DNA of 9,376 bases from Deltaproteobacteria bacterium (GCA_030642325.1 DAOWNY010000061.1:1-9376), one strand, 5' to 3'. Positions 1 to 6,979 are shown, numbered from the stretch's first letter. Numbers and translations are program-made. The notes: generated by a model from the sequence alone, not told the origin.

Positions 1-141
1 ATTTTAATTGATAAAAATGAGGCTGTTGATACAATGGCGCTGAATAACAATTTCATTTCTATTACCCCCATTTGCTATGAGCTTACCAAACCAAAAGAAA
101 TAGATAAGATTATGAAATGGGATATCCCCGTTAATCCATGA
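1..141 (+). CDS. surE: Probable 5'/3'-nucleotidase SurE, C-terminal fragment
   Basis: An open frame enters from the left edge and ends at TGA 139-141, giving the last 46 residues of a protein. The stretch DTMALNNNFISITPICYELT resembles the C-terminal end of SurE, where a T-D-x-x-A-(x)n-G-Y-V-S-I-T-P-L-x-x-D-L-T pattern is typical. SurE is a metal-dependent survival phosphatase acting on nucleoside monophosphates in the cytoplasm. The DD/N metal-site motifs would lie upstream, outside the window, so the call rests on this tail alone. The next gene, rnc, is on the same strand after a 133-base gap that shows no tRNA or clear hairpin, so co-transcription is possible but unproven. Confidence 0.55.
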   Translation: MLIDKNEAVDTMALNNNFISITPICYELTKPKEIDKIMKWDIPVNP

Positions 142-274
142 AGAACTCTAAATCCTACAGCCTGAGTTGTTACAAGAGACTCGCCATACTTTACTTTAGG
201 CAAGGTCGCTTTACCACTCGTTCATTCAGCAGTTTTTGTTTTGGGTTTTAAATATAATCGGAAAAAATAGTAGA

Positions 275-985
275 ATGGAAGAGAAAAGAAAAGAAGAACT
301 GAAGGATTTTCAGGAGAAGATAGGCTATCAATTTAAGGATACGAATCTTTTGAACCAGGCTCTTATTCACAGGTCATACGTGAACGAGAACTCACAGAAG
401 GCATTAAAAGATAATGAACGACTTGAATTTTTAGGGGATGCAGTACTGGGGCTGGTGGTGAGCCATCTGATTATGACAAGTTTTCCTGATTGGACGGAGG
501 GAGAGCTGTCAAAGATTAGAGCAGCTATTGTTAATGAACAAAGATTGGCCGAGATATCCCGAAAATTGGATTTAGGGGTTTATCTTATTTTGGGACGAGG
601 GGAGGATCTCACCAACGGCAGAAGTAAAAATTCTATCTTAGCTGATGGCTATGAGGCACTGCTTGCGGCAATATATCTGGACAGAGGGCTGGAGGAGGTC
701 TTTAGTACAGCGAAAAAGCATTTGGCATCGATTCTTTCCCGGATAAACCGAGATGATTTCTATCAAGACTACAAGAGTATGCTGCAGGAATATTCCCAGG
801 AAACTTTTAAGGCAATTCCAAAATATGTTTTGGTGGGAGAATCCGGCCCGGACCACCAGAAAATTTTTAAGGTGGAAGTCAGGATCAGTGGAACTACTTG
901 GGGCGCAGGTAGCGGAAGGAGCAAGAAAGAGGCGGAGCAAAAAGCGGCAAGAGAGGTCCTCGCAAAATTTGTCAGGAAAGAGTAA
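275..985 (+). CDS. rnc: Ribonuclease III
   Basis: Cytoplasmic endonuclease that cleaves double-stranded RNA, processing rRNA precursors and some mRNAs. With the ATG at 275 the protein has 236 residues, normal for the family. Residues 48-57 are the signature ERLEFLGDAV, carrying catalytic acidic residues. The second metal-binding segment, ADGYEALLAAIYLD, lies near residues 122-135. A double-stranded-RNA-binding domain fills the C-terminal third, from DYKSMLQEYSQ to the end, with the Lys-rich GSGRSKKEAEQKAA helix. The frame is open upstream to a TTG at 236, but the extra 13 residues (MFWVLNIIGKNSR) are atypical and the TTG has no ribosome binding site, so the ATG is preferred. A weak GGA about 12 bases upstream is the only Shine-Dalgarno candidate. 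era follows on the same strand after 258 bases. Confidence 0.97.
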   Translation: MEEKRKEELKDFQEKIGYQFKDTNLLNQALIHRSYVNENSQKALKDNERLEFLGDAVLGLVVSHLIMTSFPDWTEGELSKIRAAIVNEQRLAEISRKLDLGVYLILGRGEDLTNGRSKNSILADGYEALLAAIYLDRGLEEVFSTAKKHLASILSRINRDDFYQDYKSMLQEYSQETFKAIPKYVLVGESGPDHQKIFKVEVRISGTTWGAGSGRSKKEAEQKAAREVLAKFVRKE

Positions 986-1050
986 GATTAAGGCGTGTGA
1001 GTGAGAATTGCGAAGATAACTATTCAGGTAAGATAGACTTAGAGGTAAAA

Positions 1051-1073
1051 GGCTAAGAAGGGCTAAGGGCTAA
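1051..1073 (+). repeat. Three short GGCTAA repeats
   Basis: GGCTAA occurs at 1051-1056, 1061-1066 and 1068-1073. The complement, TTAGCC, is a recurring word in the arms of the 280-bp element found at 2181 and 5071. This may be a decayed end of a third copy, but nothing else of that element is recognisable here, so the link is weak. Confidence 0.35.
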
Positions 1074-1077
1074 AGGT

Positions 1078-1161
1078 AAAAAAGCGGGTAGCCATTCATA
1101 TTGTTTCGAGTGGAAAATATATAATTATCTGTCGAAAGTAGCTGACGTTTCCGCTTTTTTT
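1078..1161 (+). terminator. Possible terminator-like inverted repeat between rnc and era
   Basis: AAAAAAGCGG (1078-1087) is complementary to CCGCTTTTTT (1151-1160), which continues into a further T. A shorter inner pair, TTTCGA (1103-1108) with TCGAAA (1132-1137), lies inside the 63-base loop. The G+C-rich base followed by a T run resembles an intrinsic terminator, and its A-run/T-run symmetry would work in both directions. The loop is far longer than usual, so termination after rnc is only a possibility. Confidence 0.3.
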
Positions 1162-1238
1162 AACTTAATGAATCAGCTGTAGTTTCAAAAAGCTAAATTG
1201 TTGCAAATTAGATTAATTTTACAATATTCGGTTCCAAC

Positions 1239-1247
1239 AGGGGGTGA
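1239..1247 (+). promoter_or_regulatory. Strong Shine-Dalgarno overlapping the era GTG
   Basis: AGGGGGTGA differs from the ideal AGGAGGTGA by one base and contains the GTG at 1244 that would otherwise be the era start. A ribosome binding here would normally start 5-8 bases downstream, where the in-frame codon is ATA at 1253. This makes the era start uncertain. Confidence 0.5.
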
Positions 1248-2137
1248 GAGAAATATTTAGATCCGGTTTTGTCGCAATTGTTGGAAGACCCAATGTGGGT
1301 AAATCTACTTTATTGAATTGCATCTTGGGGGAAAAAGTTTCGATTGTTTCCCCGAGGCCCCAAACAACCAGAAACAAGGTTTTAGGGATCAAGAATATTC
1401 CCGGGGCCCAGATCGTATTTCTCGATACTCCCGGAATTCATCATGCGGAGTCGAAACTGAATAAATATATGGTAACGGTTGCCCTGTCTACTTTTAATGA
1501 GGTGGACGCCGCAATTTTTATGGTGGAATCCAGAGGTCCCATTCAGGAGGATGATAAATCCATAATTAATTCCCTGAAGAAATTGAATACATTGGTTGTT
1601 CTGGTGATCAATAAAGTCGATTTGGTTAAAAAAGAATTACTTTTGCCCTTAATTGATTCATATCGCTCCCTCTTTGATTTTTATCGGATTATCCCTTGCT
1701 CTTCCCTGAGGGGCGATGGGGTTTTGGTGCTCATCGATGAGATTGTCAATGTCCTTCCCCAGGGTCCCCAATATTTTCCAGGGGATATGATAACCGATCA
1801 ACCGGAAAGGATGATTGTGTCTGAGATAATTCGTGAGAAGGTGATGAGGCTGACCTCCCAGGAAATACCCTATTCAGTTGCCGTCATGGTGAACAGTTTT
1901 GAAGAAAAAAAGCATGTTATTGTTATTAATGCAGCCATTAACGTGGAAAGAAGCTCGCAAAAAGGGATCATAATCGGTAAAGACGGCAAGATGTTGAGAG
2001 AGATCGGCAAAAGAGCGAGGGTTGAACTGGAGGGCATTTTAGGGGCCAGGATCTATTTAGAGCTTTTAGTAAAGGTTCAAAATAACTGGAGCAAAGATAA
2101 CAAATTGTTAGCAAGCTATGGATATCACATTGATTAA
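1244..2137 (+). CDS. era: GTPase Era
   Basis: GTP-binding protein that binds 16S rRNA near its 3' end and helps mature the 30S subunit. The GTPase domain shows G1 GRPNVGKS (residues 14-21), the TT of switch I (41-42), G3 DTPG (61-64), G4 NKVD (123-126) and a G5-like SSLRG near 153. The C-terminal KH domain carries GIIIGKDG at 241-248 followed by KMLREIGKRARVELE. At 297 residues it is full length. The start is uncertain: GTG 1244 overlaps the strong ribosome binding site, ATA 1253 is better spaced and would give a typical Era N-terminus (FRSGFVAIVG), and an in-frame TAA at 1214 limits upstream extension. A poor promoter-like TTGCAA (1201) lies upstream. The gene converges on the minus-strand PPTase gene with one copy of the 280-bp element between them. 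Confidence 0.97.
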   Translation: MREIFRSGFVAIVGRPNVGKSTLLNCILGEKVSIVSPRPQTTRNKVLGIKNIPGAQIVFLDTPGIHHAESKLNKYMVTVALSTFNEVDAAIFMVESRGPIQEDDKSIINSLKKLNTLVVLVINKVDLVKKELLLPLIDSYRSLFDFYRIIPCSSLRGDGVLVLIDEIVNVLPQGPQYFPGDMITDQPERMIVSEIIREKVMRLTSQEIPYSVAVMVNSFEEKKHVIVINAAINVERSSQKGIIIGKDGKMLREIGKRARVELEGILGARIYLELLVKVQNNWSKDNKLLASYGYHID

Positions 2138-2180
2138 ACTTTTCATGGGTAGTCCGTCGCCCGGTAGTCGAGATCGCTAT

Positions 2181-2458
2181 ATTTTTCAAGCTGTGCGGTT
2201 AGCCTTGAGCAGATTGCTATTAGCCAAAATAATCACAGGATGTTTTGCTATTACAAATTTTCACCCTTTGGGTGTTATTTCAAGCTTACGTAATACCTCG
2301 GTTTTTCAAAGCTAAACGTTTGTGTGCCGACAGCTGATCACTCAACTTAAGCTGGAATTAGATCGGCAAATGTAACGAAATCAAGCGGACATTGAATGGT
2401 TTCATGCAAAAGCTAATACTTAAATAGCTAATACCTAGCCGCACAAGGTCGAAAAAAA
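2181..2458 (+). repeat. MITE-like 280-bp non-coding element, copy 1
   Basis: This fills nearly all of the 321-base gap between the convergent era and PPTase genes. It is about 90% identical by eye to 5071-5347 in the same orientation. Two long blocks match exactly: 2232-2266 with 5122-5156, and 2341-2374 with 5231-5264. The ends are imperfect inverted repeats: TTTTTCAAGCTGTGCGGTTAG at the left, and the complement of the right end reads TTTTTCGACCTTGTGCGG then CTAG. A small hairpin, CACCC-TTT-GGGTG, lies at 2262-2274. A 65-codon frame (2118-2315) crosses the left half but is not kept in copy 2 and has no ribosome binding site. There is no transposase, so a non-autonomous element or structured RNA is inferred. 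Its right A-run directly abuts the PPTase stop codon (2459-2461). Confidence 0.85.
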
Positions 2459-3031
2459 TTAAGAATGGGGGATTATCCATTCTATCCTGTTGTGGTTTTT
2501 TACCACCGAAATGATATGGTTTTGATAATTGATCTGTTCAATCCGGAAAAGGTGATCTCCGTATTCCAGGGAAAGGTGATTATCGTTCAGGATTGAGACT
2601 ACCAGACATTTTTTAAATTCACCAATGCCCTTGCCCACAGATTTTAAAACAGCTTCTTTTGCCGTCCAATAGCGAAAAAAAGCTTCTCTGTCTTTTTTTT
2701 TAAATAGATCCCATTCTGCTTTGGTTGCCAAATAAGAAAAAAGTGCGGCAGGTCGGGGGATTATCTCTTCAATATCAATTCCAATTTTTTCCCTGTCAAT
2801 GACCGCAGCCACACACTTGGGCTTATGGGAAACAGACCAAAAATTACCGTCAAAGGGTAGGGGAACCCCTTTTTTGTCCTTTTTGACCCCTCTGAATTTA
2901 ACTCCCGATTTTTTGGCACTAAACTTTAATGCTTCTCTGGCTGCATTCCTGAGAAAAATAATCTTTTCTTTCCCCGAAAGATCATTTCCTGAGCCGGCAG
3001 TCGGCATCACTACTGGAAAAACAGTTGTCAA
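2459..3031 (-). CDS. Sfp-type 4'-phosphopantetheinyl transferase
   Basis: Transfers the phosphopantetheine arm of CoA onto the active-site serine of a carrier protein, turning apo-ACP into holo-ACP. The 190-residue protein has the Sfp-type magnesium and CoA motifs: WSVSHKP (65-71), GIDIEEI (84-90, acidic ligands D86 and E88) and WTAKEAVLKSVGKG (122-135, with K125 and E126). It is shorter than Sfp (about 224) but long enough for the pseudo-dimeric fold. The chosen start is TTG 3031, which overlaps the fabI-like stop by four bases (TTGA) and has AAGGTGG at 3036-3042 four bases upstream. An ATG at 3007 would remove eight residues. The overlap implies translational coupling, and the natural substrate is probably the ACP at 8539-8790. 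The stop codon touches copy 1 of the repeat element. Confidence 0.93.
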   Translation of the reverse strand: MTTVFPVVMPTAGSGNDLSGKEKIIFLRNAAREALKFSAKKSGVKFRGVKKDKKGVPLPFDGNFWSVSHKPKCVAAVIDREKIGIDIEEIIPRPAALFSYLATKAEWDLFKKKDREAFFRYWTAKEAVLKSVGKGIGEFKKCLVVSILNDNHLSLEYGDHLFRIEQINYQNHIISVVKNHNRIEWIIPHS

Positions 3032-3834
3032 TTATCCACCTTCATCGCTTTTTTTATAATCTCTTTGTCAAAGTAGTTGACCGACATTCCACAGTCTACC
3101 ACAATACCCTGAGCATTGATACCGCTGGAACAATCACTCAGAAGAAAGGAAGCGGTATTTGCCACTTCTATGGTGAGAAGGGCTTTTTTCCTCAAAATTA
3201 ATTGTTCGGCAAATAGGTAAGCTTCCACATAGCCGGGTATCCCCGCAGAAGCAGAAGTTTTTAAAAGGCCTGCATTCACTGAGTTAAATCTCACCCCTGA
3301 AAAAGAACTGAAAGATTTGGCCAAAAAACATACAGTGGAATCAAGAGCTGCTTTTACCGGGGCCATATATCCATAATTTTCAGCTGCCATTTTAGTGGTA
3401 GATATGGATATGGTCACCACCGAACCATTTTTATCCAGCAAATCCTTGAAGGCATTGGCAATCCCTATCAATGAGAAGCATGAGATGTCAACCGATTGGA
3501 GGAAATCCTCTTTTCTGGTCTCGTAAAATGGCCTAAACCCCTTCTCATAATTGGCAAAAGCAATGGAATGGAGAATGCCGTGAATTCTGGGATATTTTTT
3601 TGAAATTTCTTCGGCCAGGCGCTTTATATCTTCTTCAATTTCTACATCACAGACATATATGTCGGCCTCCGGAAGAAATTTACAAACACTGTCTTTAATG
3701 TCTTGGGAGCGAACAACGTAAACAACCTCTGCCTCCTCCAGGGAAAGAACCCGGCCCACCAAAAAAGCAACGCTTTTTTTATTGGCCACTCCAAAAATCA
3801 AAAATGTCTTATTCTCAATATTTAAGAAACTCAT
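3028..3834 (-). CDS. fabI: FabI-like enoyl-ACP reductase (divergent SDR)
   Basis: A short-chain dehydrogenase of the FabI type, expected to reduce trans-2-enoyl-ACP with NAD(P)H as the last step of chain elongation. The 268 residues include the FabI-style nucleotide motif GVANKKSVAF (15-24), HSIAFA (89-94) and the active-site segment 141-162. Aligned by eye with E. coli FabI without gaps, catalytic Tyr156 and Lys163 correspond to Y154 and K161 (Y-x6-K), but the other conserved tyrosine, Tyr146, is I144. GLLKTSASAGI (189-199) matches the GPIRTLAASGI substrate-loop region. ATG 3834 is chosen over TTG 3840 because AAGAGGT (3842-3848) is spaced seven bases from it. It lies 38 bases after fabZ and overlaps the PPTase gene. 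The family is clear; the preferred enoyl substrate is not. Confidence 0.9.
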   Translation of the reverse strand: MSFLNIENKTFLIFGVANKKSVAFLVGRVLSLEEAEVVYVVRSQDIKDSVCKFLPEADIYVCDVEIEEDIKRLAEEISKKYPRIHGILHSIAFANYEKGFRPFYETRKEDFLQSVDISCFSLIGIANAFKDLLDKNGSVVTISISTTKMAAENYGYMAPVKAALDSTVCFLAKSFSSFSGVRFNSVNAGLLKTSASAGIPGYVEAYLFAEQLILRKKALLTIEVANTASFLLSDCSSGINAQGIVVDCGMSVNYFDKEIIKKAMKVDN

Positions 3835-3872
3835 TATCAATACCTCTTATTGCTTTAACTACTAAACAATCC

Positions 3873-4310
3873 CTAATCATCATGCTTCGGGACTAAACTG
3901 CAAGCAAATTTTACTCTGACCACAACCTTTCCCTCTACACGGGCCACCCCCTTTAAGAAAAATGCATTACTCAGTCTTTCCATAAATTCGGCTTCAATTT
4001 CCAGAAGATCATCCGGTCGCACCATCCCCTTGAACTTGGCTTCATTTATTCTCGTCAAAACCGGAATCCCCGAGACAAGACCATCGGCTGCCCCCAGAAT
4101 GTTTGCCATGAGAATCGCACCGCTCTGAAAAATAGATTCACAAATTATTACTCCCGGGACGATGGGATTCCCGGGGAAATGCCCCTTGAAAAAAGGTTCT
4201 TTTGAATCAATCAATTTTGTAGTCTTTATTCTTTTTTCCGTCAATTCCACAATTTTATCCACCCAAAGAAAGGGGGGACGATGGGGAATTGCCTTTAACA
4301 TATCTCCCAT
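3873..4310 (-). CDS. fabZ: 3-hydroxyacyl-ACP dehydratase, FabZ type
   Basis: A single hot-dog-fold dehydratase of 145 residues, the usual FabZ length, expected to convert 3-hydroxyacyl-ACP to trans-2-enoyl-ACP. It begins with the family hallmark HRPPFLWVDKI (10-20). The active-site segment GHFPGNPIVPGVIICESIFQ carries the catalytic His at 44 and Glu at 58. The frame extends 28 residues further upstream inside fabG, but the ATG at 4310 is right: GGGAGGG at 4318-4324 sits seven bases before it, and only one base separates it from the fabG stop. The fabG tail therefore supplies its ribosome binding site, implying tight co-translation. The FabZ type usually does not isomerise the double bond as FabA does, so any unsaturation would have to come from elsewhere, perhaps from the neighbouring flavoenzymes. 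Confidence 0.95.
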   Translation of the reverse strand: MGDMLKAIPHRPPFLWVDKIVELTEKRIKTTKLIDSKEPFFKGHFPGNPIVPGVIICESIFQSGAILMANILGAADGLVSGIPVLTRINEAKFKGMVRPDDLLEIEAEFMERLSNAFFLKGVARVEGKVVVRVKFACSLVPKHDD

Positions 4311-4311
4311 T

Positions 4312-5052
4312 TTATAACCCTCCCGCGACTTCCAGGGTAGATCCGGTAACGTAAGAAGCCTCTTTGGAAGCCAGAAACAGAACACAGCAAGCAACTTCTT
4401 CAGTCTTTCCGAATCTTTTTAAGGGGACCTGGGAAAGATAGGCTTTTGTCAATTTATCAGGTAGATCCTGGATCAACTCGGTTTCGATAAACCCCGGAGA
4501 GACACAATTGACAGTGATGCCACGGGTACCGACCTCTTTTGACAGTGATCTGGTTAAACCAACCTGGCCTGCCTTGGAAGCAGAATAATTTGCCTGACCT
4601 TCAAAGCCATATTTTCCCATCGGAGACGTAATATTTATGATCCTTCCGTATCTTCTCCGCATAAAACTCATGACGGCGAACTTGCACATATAAAAATTTC
4701 CGGTCAGGTTGGTGGCGATCACCTCCGACCAGTCTTCCTCCTTCATCATTGCCAATACCGAGTCCCTGCGAATACCGGCATTGTTAACCAGGATTTCAAA
4801 ATTTTCGTATTTATCTTCAATATACTTAAAAAACTTTTCAACTTCCTGGTAATTTGTAACATTAAATTGTTTAAGATCGATATTTTCTTTAAAATCCCTG
4901 TTGCTCTCCCGGAATTGTTCGGCGGCAGTTTTATTGCCGCCATAGGTCACAATAATTCTTGCCCCCGCCTGCAAAAATTTCTCCGCAATGCCCCTCCCGA
5001 TTCCCCGGGTTCCTCCGGTTATAACGGCGGTCTGTCCTTCAAAATTGAACAT
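4312..5052 (-). CDS. fabG: 3-oxoacyl-ACP reductase, FabG type
   Basis: A classical SDR of 246 residues that should reduce 3-oxoacyl-ACP to 3-hydroxyacyl-ACP with NADPH. Visible motifs are TGGTRGIG (12-19, cofactor), NNAG (90-93), catalytic Ser143 in NITSPMGKYG and YSASK (Tyr156, Lys160), then VSPGFIETEL (184-193). The ATG at 5052 has AAGGGGGAG at 5059-5067, six bases upstream; a TTG at 5079 would add nine atypical residues and lie within the repeat. Its ribosome binding site is immediately outside copy 2 of the 280-bp element, so any transcript from the flavoenzyme genes must pass through that element. It heads a compact four-gene group with fabZ, the FabI-like gene and the PPTase gene. The sequence is ordinary FabG; its place in a special pathway is inferred from its neighbours. 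Confidence 0.95.
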   Translation of the reverse strand: MFNFEGQTAVITGGTRGIGRGIAEKFLQAGARIIVTYGGNKTAAEQFRESNRDFKENIDLKQFNVTNYQEVEKFFKYIEDKYENFEILVNNAGIRRDSVLAMMKEEDWSEVIATNLTGNFYMCKFAVMSFMRRRYGRIINITSPMGKYGFEGQANYSASKAGQVGLTRSLSKEVGTRGITVNCVSPGFIETELIQDLPDKLTKAYLSQVPLKRFGKTEEVACCVLFLASKEASYVTGSTLEVAGGL

Positions 5053-5058
5053 AGGTTT

Positions 5059-5067
5059 CTCCCCCTT
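5059..5067 (-). promoter_or_regulatory. Ribosome binding site of fabG
   Basis: Read on the minus strand this is AAGGGGGAG, six bases before the ATG at 5052. It settles the start and marks the exact boundary between the gene and the 280-bp element, whose left end begins a few bases further upstream. Confidence 0.75.
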
Positions 5068-5070
5068 AAA

Positions 5071-5347
5071 AAATTTCAAGCTATGCGGTTAGCCTTTAGC
5101 AGTTAGCTATTAGCCAAAATGATCACAGGATGTTTTGCTATTACAAATTTTCACCCATTGGGTGTTATTTCAAGCTGCCGTAATACCTCGATTTTTTAAA
5201 GCTAAACGCTTTTGAGCTGACAGCTGATCGCTCAACTTAAGCTGGAATTAGATCGGCAAATGTAGAGAGATCAAACGGATGTTGAATGGTTGCATGCAAA
5301 ACTAACACTTAAATAGCTAATACCTGACCGCACAGGTCGAAAAATTT
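5071..5347 (+). repeat. MITE-like 280-bp non-coding element, copy 2
   Basis: This is the second copy of the element at 2181, in the same orientation, and makes up most of the 405-base gap between the second FAD oxidoreductase gene and fabG. The ends pair imperfectly: ATGCGGTTAG (5083-5092) against CTGACCGCAC (5324-5333), and further in TTAGCTATT (5103-5111) is perfectly complementary to AATAGCTAA (5312-5320). AAATTT is found at both tips. CACCC-ATT-GGGTG (5152-5164) is the internal hairpin, whose stem is unchanged and whose loop differs from copy 1. No open frame is shared by the two copies. Here it would lie in the 5' leader or spacer of the fabG group, so it could carry a promoter, terminator or mRNA structure; none is obvious by eye. 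The remaining 110 bases (5348-5457) show only a bulged AAAGTCGGC/GCCGACCTTT inverted repeat. Confidence 0.85.
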
Positions 5348-5457
5348 GGGTCATGCCGGTTAATGTTTTTCTGTAACTGCTGGGGTTGGCAGGTTCTTAA
5401 ATTCAAAGTCGGCTGCTTTGTGCTCTTCATATTTTGCTAATTGCCGACCTTTGGCAT

Positions 5458-6870
5458 TTACAGTCTTAAGTACTTATCCACATTGTTGGCTGTTATTACC
5501 CCGTAATTGGCCGCCCCCAACCAACCGGACATGATTATCCCCACCGAACCGGTATGGAAAACTCCCGGAAGTTCGGTCGGTAAGTCCATACTTACCTTGA
5601 GCCCTTCGAATTTCGTCCCGAAAGAAGAGCCATCCACATGAAGAGTATAGCTCTCAAAGGTCTTAGGGGTGGCAGCTTCAACCCAGTCGATCTTTCCACG
5701 AATCCCGGGAAGGTATTTATCCAGGGCATTAAGGGTCGATTCAATTAACTCCTCTTTTGAAGCCCGATATTCTTCCCCGGACAGATATGCCCAATCCTGA
5801 TAATTGGCATTGGTGGATGAGACAACAGAGTACATACCTGTTTCCGGCCTGGTGGCTGGATAATAGATAGAAAAGGTGCGGCTGGTAATATTCTTACTGC
5901 AAAGGGCCTTGGAATCAAATTTTTCTGCTGTTGAGGTAAAAAGCAGGTCGCCAATGTAATCGATCTTCTCCCCCTTTTTAATGCCGATATATACCTGACA
6001 GCTACTGTTATTGATCCGCACCTTTTTTACTTCTTCAATGAACTTTTCAGAAAAATTCTCATAGCCTATAAGGTTTCGAATGGTTGATATTAAATTGCCA
6101 TTGGAAACAACGGCATTACTCTTGATCGTTTTTCCATTTACCACAACCCCTGCCGTTTTTTTATTTTCAATAACAATTTTTTCCGCCGGACTGCCGGTTT
6201 TAATATCAACCCCATTCTTGATCAGTTCGGTCTCCATATCTCCGACAACTTTGTCGGTGCCCCCTCCCTGAAAAGTATAAACACCCTTGCTCATAAAATT
6301 GGAAAAAACAATTCCATAACTGATGGCCGGATCATCCAGGGTCGATCCGTTGGCATAAGTTATCGGTTCCATCAAAAGCCGGACAACATCTTCGCGTCCT
6401 GGAAAAAACTTATTAAAAAGCTCTCCGGTCGTCATGGTCTGGTCATCATAAAAATTCATACCCCTAACCGTGACAAAAAAATCATCAACAATTTCCCGGG
6501 GTATCTTAAAGTTATCGGTCATGATCCGGGTAAAATCATTAACATCAAAGGTAGTGGAAAAAGAAAACTGGGGATTATCAAAACGAATCCCTTTGAGCTG
6601 AACTATGGATTTGGCAATTTCCGGGGTCCAGTATTTGCGACAGGTTTTAATCATCCCTGCCGGAAAACCGTGCAAAGAGACATCAAATATATGCCCACCC
6701 TTCCTTTTAAACCACGTAGCCAACCCCCCGAGTTTGGTATGCTGCTCCAGGATCAATACCGACCGGTCGAATTTTGCCAGCATATTGGCACAGGTTAATC
6801 CCGCCAGGCCACTTCCGATAACAATGACATCGTATTCTGATTTTATATCTTTCAGTCCATCTCCGGCCAT
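5458..6870 (-). CDS. CrtI/CrtISO/RetSat-type FAD oxidoreductase (second of pair)
   Basis: A 470-residue flavoprotein of the phytoene desaturase / carotenoid isomerase / retinol saturase superfamily. The N-terminal dinucleotide site is VIVIGSGLAGLTCA (15-28), with E42 at the end of the second strand to hold the FAD ribose, then KLGGLATWF and GHIFDVSLHGF. The C-terminal FAD motif is PGVFHTGSVGIIMSGWLGAANYG, near 435-457. Members act on polyenes by desaturation, saturation or cis-trans isomerisation. No carotenoid gene is visible here, whereas ketosynthase, ACP and reductase genes are, so an acyl chain is the more likely substrate. This is inference. ATG 6870 has AAGGGAG at 6882-6888, a long 11-base spacing. 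It lies 109 bases after its paralogue and 405 bases before fabG, with repeat copy 2 in the latter gap. Confidence 0.85.
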   Translation of the reverse strand: MAGDGLKDIKSEYDVIVIGSGLAGLTCANMLAKFDRSVLILEQHTKLGGLATWFKRKGGHIFDVSLHGFPAGMIKTCRKYWTPEIAKSIVQLKGIRFDNPQFSFSTTFDVNDFTRIMTDNFKIPREIVDDFFVTVRGMNFYDDQTMTTGELFNKFFPGREDVVRLLMEPITYANGSTLDDPAISYGIVFSNFMSKGVYTFQGGGTDKVVGDMETELIKNGVDIKTGSPAEKIVIENKKTAGVVVNGKTIKSNAVVSNGNLISTIRNLIGYENFSEKFIEEVKKVRINNSSCQVYIGIKKGEKIDYIGDLLFTSTAEKFDSKALCSKNITSRTFSIYYPATRPETGMYSVVSSTNANYQDWAYLSGEEYRASKEELIESTLNALDKYLPGIRGKIDWVEAATPKTFESYTLHVDGSSFGTKFEGLKVSMDLPTELPGVFHTGSVGIIMSGWLGAANYGVITANNVDKYLRL

Positions 6871-6979
6871 CGATTTTTTTTCTCCCTTATAATTGCCGAA
6901 ACCTGTATTTTGCTGCCCCCCCGATAACTATTAAAAAATTTTAAAAAACAGGTTTTCGTTGATTATCCCCGAACAATAC

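Noticed and set aside
236..274. Upstream TTG start for rnc adding 13 residues
   Set aside because: It has no ribosome binding site, the hydrophobic extension is unlike RNase III, and the ATG at 275 gives a normal-length protein.
142..274. tRNA or regulatory RNA between the surE-like fragment and rnc
   Set aside because: No cloverleaf, T-loop motif or convincing hairpin could be found by eye.
2118..2315. Small plus-strand open frame across the end of era and the repeat
   Set aside because: It lies mostly in the repeat element, has no ribosome binding site, and the corresponding frame is not kept in copy 2.
4311..4394. N-terminal extension of FabZ inside fabG
   Set aside because: The extension is an out-of-frame reading of the fabG tail, and GGGAGGG at 4318-4324 points to the ATG at 4310.
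5053..5079. TTG start for fabG nine residues upstream
   Set aside because: It would start inside the repeat element with no ribosome binding site, while ATG 5052 has a strong one and gives the standard FabG N-terminus.
6897..6958. Inverted repeat CGAAACCTGT / ACAGGTTTTCG between the two FAD oxidoreductase genes
   Set aside because: The stem is short with a bulge and a loop of about 41 bases, and there is no T run in the direction of transcription, so neither a terminator nor a riboswitch can be supported.
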